Part shown: piece after piece, positions 57,092-64,000 of the stretch
Layout: each line of letters opens with the position of its first letter
How positions within the stretch are numbered: the first letter of the stretch is position 1
Source of the DNA: Ampullaceana balthica
Lineage: Eukaryota; Mollusca; Gastropoda; Lymnaeidae
DNA: 64,000 bases
Assembly: GCA_944989445.1 (NCBI GenBank)
Contig: CALYLW010000166.1
Coordinates: forward strand, 129,946 to 193,945
Reading direction: 5' to 3'
Translations under genes and position numbers: made by a program
The notes under the pieces: generated by a model
The model's database searches: none
What the model saw: only the letters and a program-made list of their open reading frames with translations
Told to the model about the DNA's origin: nothing

Positions 57092-60000
57092 CTGCAGGAA
57101 TAACAAAAAGCTCATTCATTGTAAGGAAATCAATTTATTACCTTCATTAGAATTTTTTAAAAAAATTTTACAAGGAAAGTGAGTTAATTTCTATTTCATA
57201 TTCCTGACAAAAGGGATGCAACTTCATTAATCTTTTGATTCCATTAGAAAAATGATTTTCCTTTCTTAAGTTATTAATTTATCTTAAAAAATAAAATTAT
57301 TAATGCATCAAGAAATGAATTACGTTTAATATAATATAACATGCACTGAAAAAATGACGATTAAAAAAGACCGATAACACGATTTTCGGTACGTCGGGTG
57401 AATACATACTAGATAGTGAAACAAAATAAAAACATCCCGCATTTTATATTGAAATCTCGTAGAATTACACAATAGCTGGAAGTCTCGAGTGAAGCAAGAT
57501 TTTGATGCTATTTTTACCTAAATTGCGAGAGTGTGTAGCTATGATAATGGACACATCTGTCCGGACCCCTATAAAGACACTTTTAGTCACATCAGGGGCT
57601 AATGAGTTTAAATTTTAAAAAAAAATAAGGAACATGATGTTACCATTAAAAAAAAACCACATAAAAAAACCTTTAAATAACTGTAGCCATGATTGATCCC
57701 ATGATCCCAACAAAGAAAAGCCTCCGAGCCATTCAATCAGACCCACCTTGTGTTAACCTGCCTTCAATGAGTTCCTTACAGGTCAAGCACTTCTTCATTT
57801 TGGCACAGCACTCCACACAGGCCACACTGTGTCCACAGGGCTGAAAGGTGACCAGGGCGGTCACACTACAACAGACCTCACATTCCTTGACCACCTGCTT
57901 CAGCTTCTGCTCATTGCTCTTCTGTTGTTTCAGGGTGCTGGGGAAATGAGGGGGTCAACAATTACATTAGCCATGTCAAGACAAATGTTGATAAGTGTTA
58001 CAAACAGAGGCGTCACTAAGGGGGTGGGGGACCCCACAGTGTGACGTCATCACAATGGGTGACATCAAAGTGTAAAATTATGTATGTTCCGTAGTTTAAC
58101 ACTGTCAGGCTCAGAGGAGGTCTATGACATAAGTTGTGAGGGGGTGACACCATGAGCTACCGCACTGGGTGACACCAACCCTAGTGTCACCCCTAATGAC
58201 ATATATTTACACTGGTTTCAACAGGTACATACATCACAGTGGTATTGACAATGACCAATACAAGACAACAAAGATCAAAGTTGGATTGTGTGACGTACAA
58301 TGCACTGGCAAATTGCTGTATGACCTCCGAGATCTTCATATCATTGATAATATCCAAGGGTGTCTTCCCCTGATGGTTCTTCTTGTCCAGACTGGCGCCT
58401 TGCTGTGCCAGGTAACATGCAATGGCAGCACCGTTCTGGTCCTCTTTCTCTCCCATACCCAGCTGGCTGCGAATCTGGGGGAAAAGGTGAAGATGGATAA
58501 CATTAAATTGAAATACTATCTAATAGGTCCGTCAATTAGATCAAATCCCTTCAGTCTATTAACAAAGTCAACATCCAATCAGTTTGTTCTAAGTCAACAT
58601 CCAATCTGTTTTAAGTCAACACCTATTTAGTCTCTTCTTAAGTAAACATCCAGTCCATCTGTCTTGCCTCTGATGAAGTCATAGTTTCCTCAGCAATTCC
58701 CACTTTTCAACAAAAATAAATAATTGCCACCTCACTGTGCCCAGTTAATTCCACCCATCTCAATCTTCTGACCTAGATACCATCATTAGATCTATTGACT
58801 ACTTACAGCCTCTAGCATGGGTGAGTGGTCCTTCTCTGTGGCCAAGGTCTGACCTAGATACTATCATTAGATCTATTGACTACTTACAGCCTCTATCTAG
58901 CATGGGTGAGTGGTCCTTCTCTGTGGCCAAGGTCTGACCTAGATACCATCATTAGATCTATTGACTACTTACAGCCTCTAGCATGGGTGAGTGGTCCTTC
59001 TCTGTGGCCAAGGTCTGACCTAGATACCATCATTAGATCTATTGACTACTTACTGCCTCCAGCATGGGTGAGTGGTCCTTCTCTGTGGCCACCGTCTGCC
59101 TCATAAGAGCCAGGTGCAGGCAGGTGTCCCCGTCCTCGTCCATTACATTGACATTACCCCCCTTGCTGACCAGAAGCTCGATGATGGATGTGTGACCTTG
59201 AGACACTGCCAGGAGGAGCGGGGTCTGCTGGCGGTTGTTGCGAATCTCAATTTCTGCCCCATACTGAGAGATGCAGTAGAGATGAGACAAATTAATCACT
59301 GGCTTTGTCAAGTTGGCTTTGTCAAGTGTCATCAATTGAAAGTTCAAAGTTCACCATTCTTTGACCCCAGCAAAATTTAGGAGTGACATTGACATGAAGA
59401 ACCCATACACAAGACACAGATTGTTACAGAAATGATTACAAAAACATATTTGAATTTGGTTCACATTGACCTTAGAGCACTTTTGTTGATGTTATTATTC
59501 TATGTACACATGACTTTTTTCTATTTATGTCTTTACTTGAATGAACTTAACTAATCAAATGGGAGGAGCAATTAGTGAACTTCCCATCCACTGTAAGTTA
59601 CATGACATCAATCTTTCAATGTTCTAATACATGAATAGTTGTGTACCAAATGGCCTGGTGGGGTTGTTAACAATCTCATTGAGCCCAGACATTGTGTCAG
59701 ACCCAGACATTGGGTCAGTTGGACCCAGACATTGGGTCAGTTGGACCCAGCAATCAATGATGCCTAGAGAATGATGTATTTTGATGGCATTAATGCAGTG
59801 ACATCTTATTTCTGCTAGTGAAAACTTAACTACACACAGATATTTTGTATAGGTTCTTAGAGAGCCGCCCATGTACCCAATGTCAATACAACGGCATGCA
59901 CTCAATGTCATCACAACGGCATGCACTCAATGTCATCACAACGGCATGCACTCAATGTAATACAACGGCATGCACTCAATGTCATCGTTATCACAACGGC

Positions 60001-62593
60001 ATGTACTCAATGTCATCAAAACTGCATGTACTCAATGTCATCAAAACTGCATGTACTCAAAGTCATCACAACGGCACGCACTCAAAGTCATCACAACGGC
60101 ACGCACTCAATGTCATCACAACGGCATGCACTCAATGTCATCATAATGGCACGCACTCAATGTCATCACAACGGCACGCACTCAATGTCATCACAACGGC
60201 ACGCACTCAATGTCATCACATCGGCACGCACTCAATGTCATCACAACGGCATGCACTCAATGTCATCACAACGGCACGCACTCAATGTCATCACAACGGC
60301 ACGCACTCAAAGTCATCACAACGGCACGCACTCAAAGTCATCACAACGGCACGCACTCAATGTCATCACAACGGCACGCACTCAATGTCATCACAACGGC
60401 ACGAACTCAATGTCATCACAACGGCATGTACTCAATGTCATCACAACGGCATGTACTCAATGTCATCACAAAGGCAAGTACTCAATGTCATCACAACGGC
60501 ATGTACTCAATGTCATCACAATGGCATGTACTCAATGTCATCACAACGGCATGTACACAATGTCATCAAAACGGCATGTACTCAATGTCATCAAAACGGC
60601 ATGCACGCAATGTCATCACAAAGGCATGCACTTAATGTCATCACAAAGGCATGCACTTAATGTCATCACAAAGACATGCACTCAATGTCATCACAACGGC
60701 ATGCACTCAATGTCATCACAACGGCATGCACTCAATGTCATCACAACGGCATGCACTCAATGTCATCACAACGGCATGTACTCAATGTCATCACAACGGA
60801 ATGTACTCAATGTCATCACAACAGCACGTACTCAATGTCATCACAAAGGCATGCTGCAAACAAGAGATGCAATGGCCACAGCTGATGAGGACAAAAACTT
60901 CCCATTGACAAGCCCCACGCCCAGTCTAAGCTTGTTTACCTGCAGTAACGTAGCAGCTACGTCTTTGTGACCATTCAGGGCGGCCAGATGAAGTGAGGAG
61001 AACCCATCGTCTTTCTTCATGTCCACTATCTGGCCACATTTTTGGAGAATTTTTTCTGTTGCACTGAATACATTAGACACAAAATTAATCATTACTTATG
61101 TCATGCAATACTGCACAAACAATAAACAGAAAAACATAATTTTACTAATTAACAGTAATTTTTCAGCCAGTATATAAATAACACTTAGAAAAATCAAAAC
61201 ATTTCCCTGGCGACAACTTACAAAACATTTCCCTGGAAACAACTTACAAAACATTTCCCTTGAGAGCAGCGTGATGTAAAACGTTGAATCCCCTCTTGTT
61301 CCTCAAAGTGAAGTCAATCTTGTCGTAGTTGACCAACATCTCAATGATGACATGGTTCTCTTTACCGATGGCGTCATGCAGGGCTGTGTCCCCGTAGGCA
61401 TCCTGAGATAAAACAAGAGTTTACAAGACAAACTTTACAGGGGTATTATAAGGAATGAATACCTGTACATTGACATTACAACCCCAGTTAGGTGTTACCT
61501 GTATATTGACATTACGGCCCCAGTTAGGTGTTACCTGTATATTGACATTACAGTCCCAGTTAGGTAACACCTAACTGGGACTGTCAGATGTTACCTGTAT
61601 ATTGACATTACGGCCCCAGTTAGGTGTTACCTGTATATTGACATGACAGTCCCAGTTAGGCATTACTTGTATATTGTATATTGACATTACAGTCCCAGTT
61701 AGGTGTTACCTGTATATTGACATTACAGTCCCAGTTAGGTGTTACCTGTATATTGACATTACAGTCCCAGTTAGGTGTTACCTGTATATTGACATTACAG
61801 TCCCAGTTAGGTGTTACCTGTATATTGACATTACAGTCCCAGTTAGGTGTTACCTGTATATTGACATTACGGCCCCAGTTAGGTGTTACCTGTATATTGA
61901 CATTACAGTCCCAGTTAGGTGTTACTTGTATATTGTATATTGACATTACAGCCACTGTTAGGTGTTACCTGTATATTGACATTACAGCCCCAGTTAGGTG
62001 TTACCTGTATGTTGACATTACAGCCACTGCTAGGTGTTACCTGTATATTGACATTACAGCCCCAGTTAGGTGTTACCTGTATATTGACATTACAGTCCCA
62101 GTTAGGTGTTACCTGTATATTGACATTACAGCCCCAGTTAGGTGTTACCTGTATTTTGACATTACAGCCATTGTTAGGTGTTACCTGTATATTGACATTA
62201 CAGTCCCAGTTAGGTGTTACCTGTATATTGACATTACAGCCCCAGTTAGGTGTTACCTGTATTTTGACATTACAGTCCCAGTTAGGTGTTACCTGTATAT
62301 TGACATTACAGCCCCAGTTAGGTGTTACCTGTATTTTGACATTACAGTCCCAGTTAGGTGTTACCTGTATATTGACATTACAGCCCCAGTTAGGTGTTAC
62401 CTGTATATTGACATTACAGTCCCAGTTAGGTGTTACCTGTATATTGACATTACAGCCCCAGTTGAGTAAGACTCGGACACACTCTTGGTGTTGCTTGTTG
62501 ACCGCCACGTGGAGGGTGCTACATCCGCCATTGTTCAGGGAGTCAACGTTGGCTTTCTTTTCCAGCAGCTGACGCATGACTTCTGGCTGGTTG
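56865..62593 (-). CDS. mib2: Mind bomb-type E3 ubiquitin ligase, ankyrin-RING C-terminal part (gene-level, 5' end outside window)
   Basis: Seven exons on the - strand join in phase: 62593-62437, 61402-61248, 61063-60940, 59263-59054, 58474-58299, 57937-57747 and 57091-56865. They encode five clear ankyrin repeats and one interrupted one. A linker and two RING fingers follow, the last ending a few residues before the stop. Mind bomb proteins are cytoplasmic/endosomal E3 ligases that ubiquitinate Notch ligands (Delta/Jagged). Their N-terminal MIB/HERC2-ZZ and REP domains would lie beyond position 64000. Two RINGs rather than three, V-F-Q-C-G-H in the last RING and the short ending after it favour MIB2 over MIB1. 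That assignment is from memory of the family. Several donors are duplicated in tandem arrays. Confidence 0.85.
57092..57746 (-). other. mib2-like intron 6
   Basis: This AT-rich intron is bounded by GTGGGT (57746) and TGCAG (57092). No repeats or exons were recognised. Confidence 0.8.
57747..57937 (-). CDS. mib2: mib2-like exon: penultimate RING finger
   Basis: The acceptor is TTTCCCCAG and the donor is CAAG|GTGGGT. It is 191 nt, entering in phase 2 and leaving in phase 1. It encodes a Lys/Gln-rich helix followed by a RING. The RING reads C-E-V-C, then F-Q-P-C-G-H, C-V-E-C, K-M-K-K-C-L-T-C. In the family this RING follows the ankyrin region directly. It is well conserved and shows no disruption. 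Confidence 0.93.
58299..58474 (-). CDS. mib2: mib2-like exon: last ankyrin-type segment
   Basis: The acceptor is TTTTCCCCCAG and the donor is GCATT|GTACGT; it enters in phase 0 and leaves in phase 2. It encodes N-G-A-A-I-A-C-Y-L-A-Q-Q-G-A-S-L followed by G-K-T-P-L-D-I-I, the terminal ankyrin-like unit that precedes the RINGs in mind bomb proteins. It splices to Phe across the junction. Confidence 0.92.
58801..59060 (-). repeat. 81-85-bp tandem duplication of an exon end and its splice donor
   Basis: Four copies of a unit begin with ACTTAC-x-GCCTC on the + strand, at 58801, 58882, 58967 and 59048. The copy at 59048 is the genuine 3' end and donor (GGAGGCA|GTAAGT on the - strand) of the 59054-59263 exon. 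The three others, downstream in the intron, keep about 40 bp of exon end plus a GAGGCT|GTAAGT donor. The frame stops with TAG soon after the native donor. Confidence 0.93.
59054..59263 (-). CDS. mib2: mib2-like exon: ankyrin repeats
   Basis: The acceptor is CATCTCTCAG and the donor is GGCA|GTAAGT; 210 nt, phase 0-0. It encodes the end of one ankyrin repeat, a full repeat and the start of a further, interrupted one. The full repeat contains Q-Q-T-P-L-L-L-A-V-S-Q-G-H and I-I-E-L-L-V-S-K-G. The interrupted one begins D-E-D-G-D-T-C-L-H-L-A-L. The insertion after that last segment is a known feature of mind bomb ankyrin regions. Confidence 0.93.
59264..60939 (-). other. mib2-like intron 3
   Basis: This intron is bounded by GTAAAC (60939) and CTCTCAG (59264). 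About 0.95 kb of it is a 25-bp tandem array; the rest is unremarkable AT-rich sequence. Confidence 0.85.
59885..60852. repeat. ~1-kb minisatellite, 25-bp unit, ~38 copies
   Basis: Copies of GTCATCACAACGGCATGCAC plus TCAAT, with C/T (CACGCACTC, CATGTACTC) and A/C (AAAACGG, CACAAAGG) variants grouped in blocks. It lies in an intron about 90 bp from the donor at 60939. It is open in all + (antisense) frames, giving repeat-only reading frames that are not genes. Confidence 0.96.
60940..61063 (-). CDS. mib2: mib2-like exon: ankyrin repeat
   Basis: The acceptor is TGTATTCAG and the donor is CTGCAG|GTAAAC; 124 nt, entering in phase 2 and leaving in phase 0. It encodes K-K-D-D-G-F-S-S-L-H-L-A-A-L-N-G-H followed by V-A-A-T-L-L-Q, a canonical ankyrin repeat that continues in the next exon. 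Confidence 0.93.
61196..61259 (-). repeat. 26-bp duplication of a splice donor, 3 partial copies
   Basis: AAAACATTTCCCT recurs at 61196, 61222 and 61248 on the + strand, with CAACTTAC between copies. On the - strand this repeats the exon end and donor GGAAATGTTTT|GTAAGTTG. The first (61247) is consistent with the coding phase. At least one further intact donor lies 26 bp downstream in the intron. Confidence 0.88.
61248..61402 (-). CDS. mib2: mib2-like exon: ankyrin repeats
   Basis: The acceptor is TTATCTCAG and the donor is GTTTT|GTAAGT; 155 nt, entering in phase 0 and leaving in phase 2. It encodes D-A-Y-G-D-T-A-L-H-D-A-I-G-K-E-N-H and then N-K-R-G-F-N-V-L-H-H-A-A-L-K-G-N, two ankyrin segments strongly like mind bomb. 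Confidence 0.93.
61466..62460 (-). repeat. 36-bp minisatellite repeating a coding exon end and its splice donor, ~27 copies
   Basis: The unit on the - strand reads AACTGGGGCTGTAATGTCAA then TATACAG|GTAACACCT. This is the last nine codons of the ankyrin exon 62437-62593 plus its GT donor. The copy nearest the exon is the genuine coding end. The others lie downstream in the intron and nearly all retain CAG|GTAACA. The unit is 36 bp with no stop in the ankyrin frame from the exon to about 61915, so use of a later donor in that stretch would add multiples of 12 residues. Variants include GGGAC for GGGGC and a few TTACTTG copies that weaken the donor. Confidence 0.96.
62437..62593 (-). CDS. mib2: mib2-like exon: first ankyrin repeat in the window
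   Basis: The acceptor is CCCCATGCAG, entering in phase 2. With the first possible donor (CAG|GTAACA at 62436) it is 157 nt and leaves in phase 0. That joins smoothly to D-A-Y-G-D-T of the next exon. It encodes V-M-R-Q-L-L-E-K-K-A-N-V-D, then N-N-G-G-C-S-T-L-H-V-A-V-N and V-L-L-N-W-G-C-N-V-N-I-Q, typical ankyrin sequence. Its true 3' end is ambiguous because its donor is repeated downstream. Preceding exons lie beyond the window. Confidence 0.9.
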
Positions 62594-62643
62594 CTGCATG
62601 GGGAGAATTGATGAGAATGGAAAACTGAAAGATGGAATGGGCC

Positions 62644-63776
62644 TAGCCCTATGACATGAACAAAGTGTATGATTGAATGGGTCTGGCAGTATGACATGAA
62701 CAAAGTGTATGATTGAATGGGTCTGGCAGTATGACATGAACAAAGTGTATGATTGAATGGGTCTGGCAGTATGACATGAACAAAGTGTATGATTGAATGG
62801 GCCTGGCAGTATGACATGAACAAAGTGTATGATTGAATGGGTCTGGCAGTATGACATGAACAAAGTGTATGATTGAATGGGTCTGGCAGTATGACATGAA
62901 CAAAGTGTATGATTGAATGGGTCTGGCAGTATGACATGAACAAAGTGTATGATTGAATGGGTCTGGCAGTATGACATGAACAAAGTGTATGATTGAATGG
63001 GTCTGGCAGTATGACATGAACAAAGTGTATGATTGAATGGGTCTGGCAGTATGACATGAACAAAGTGTATGATTGAATGGGTCTGGCAGTATGACATGAA
63101 CAAAGTGTATGATTGAATGGGTCTGGCAGTATGACATGAACAAAGTGTATGATTGAATGGGTCTGGCACTATGACATGAACAAAGTGTATGATTGAATGG
63201 GTCTGGCACTATGACATGAACAAAGTGTATGATTGAATGGGTCTGGCAGTATGACATGAACAAAGTGTATGATTGAATGGGTCTGGCAGTATGACATGAA
63301 CAAAGTGTATGATTGAATGGGTCTGGCAGTATGACATGAACAAAGTGTATGATTGAATGGGTCTGGCAGTATGACATGAACAAAGTGTATGATTGAATGG
63401 GCCTGGCAGTATGACATGAACAAAGTGTATGATTGAATGGGTCTGGCAGTATGACATGAACAAAGTGTATGATTGAATGGGTCTGGCAATATGACATGAA
63501 CAAAGTGTATGATTGAATGGGTCTGGCAGTATGACATGAACAAAGTGTATGATTGAATGGGTCTGGCAGTATGACATGAACAAAGTGTATGATTGAATGG
63601 GTCTGGCAGTATGACATGAACAAAGTGTATGATTGAATGGGTCTGGCAGTATGACATGAACAAAGTGTATGATTGAATGGGTCTGGCAGTATGACATGAA
63701 TAAAGTGTATGATTGAATGGGTCTGGCAGTATGACATGAATAAAGTGTATGATTGAATGGGTCTGGCAGTATGACA
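62644..63776. repeat. 1.1-kb minisatellite, 40-bp unit, ~28 copies
   Basis: Very uniform copies of TATGACATGAACAAAGTGTA then TGATTGAATGGGTCTGGCAG. Rare variants are GGCCTGG, GGCACT, GGCAAT and GAATAAAG. It lies in a mib2-like intron about 50 bp upstream (- strand) of the acceptor at 62594. All three - strand frames are open and encode the same cyclic 40-residue sequence. One frame runs into the ankyrin exon. Confidence 0.97.
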
Positions 63777-64000
63777 TTTTACCTTCATACTTTCAATGCT
63801 ACAAAAATGCGCTGAAATTGTTCTTAAAGCATACCAACATAAGATGGACCTATTTAAATGATAAGATGGATCAAATCAAATGATAAGATGGACCTACCCC
63901 AATGATAAGATGGACCTACCCCAATGACAAGATGGACCTACCCCAATGATAAGATGGACCTACCCCAATGACAAGATGGACCTACCCCAATGATAAGATG
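63777..64000. repeat. Start of another tandem repeat, 22-bp unit, running off the window
   Basis: From about 63840 to the end, copies of AATGATAAGATGGACCTACC recur every 22 bp, with GATAAG/GACAAG alternation in the last copies. The array continues past the window edge, in the mib2-like gene. Confidence 0.9.

Noticed and set aside
59845..60970. Long + strand open frames of up to 349 codons
   Set aside because: They derive from the 25-bp repeat, antisense to an intron of the mind bomb-like gene.
62543..63788. Long - strand open frames of about 200-380 codons
   Set aside because: They are translations of the 40-bp intronic repeat; only the part inside 62437-62593 is supported as coding.

Overview
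The window is eukaryotic genomic DNA, most likely from an invertebrate and probably a mollusc or other lophotrochozoan. The evidence is spliced genes with GT-AG introns in phase, AT-rich introns, very abundant minisatellites and animal-specific protein families. The species-level guess is inference; no marker gene is present.

Two convergent protein genes can be read. On the + strand (coding 14408-43885) is a C2H2 zinc-finger transcription factor. It has a long disordered 5' coding exon ending in two fingers (14408-15957), then ten separate exons of exactly 84 bp, each encoding one complete finger plus linker in phase 1-1 (22247-40012). A two-finger exon follows (41002-41186), then a last exon with the end of the final finger, a basic nuclear-localisation stretch and a disordered tail (42527-43885). 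With all exons included the protein would have 14 fingers. Because every 84-bp exon is phase-symmetric, any subset can be skipped without loss of frame. Its first exon(s) and promoter were not identified.

On the - strand (62593 down to 56865) is the 3' part of a mind bomb-type E3 ubiquitin ligase. It has ankyrin repeats followed by two RING fingers, the MIB2 arrangement. Seven exons join with consistent phases; the 5' part lies beyond position 64000.

The rest is non-coding and full of tandem repeats: a 4-kb array of 40-bp units (9.77-13.85 kb), a 2.2-kb array of 35-bp units (48.8-51.05 kb), a 1.1-kb array of 24-bp units (41.38-42.50 kb), and arrays in several mind bomb introns. Several arrays were built from the exon-intron junction itself. 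The acceptor of the first recognised zinc-finger exon is copied 10 times. One mind bomb donor, with its coding flank, is copied about 27 times in 36-bp in-frame units. Two other mind bomb donors are duplicated 2-3 times. A 1.2-kb long-inverted-repeat element (4.26-5.44 kb) and two hAT-like MITEs (27.3 and 30.6 kb) are also present.

The most interesting candidate system is the one-finger-per-exon array. It looks able to produce proteins with different numbers of near-identical fingers, and it is accompanied by recurrent complementary intronic motifs.
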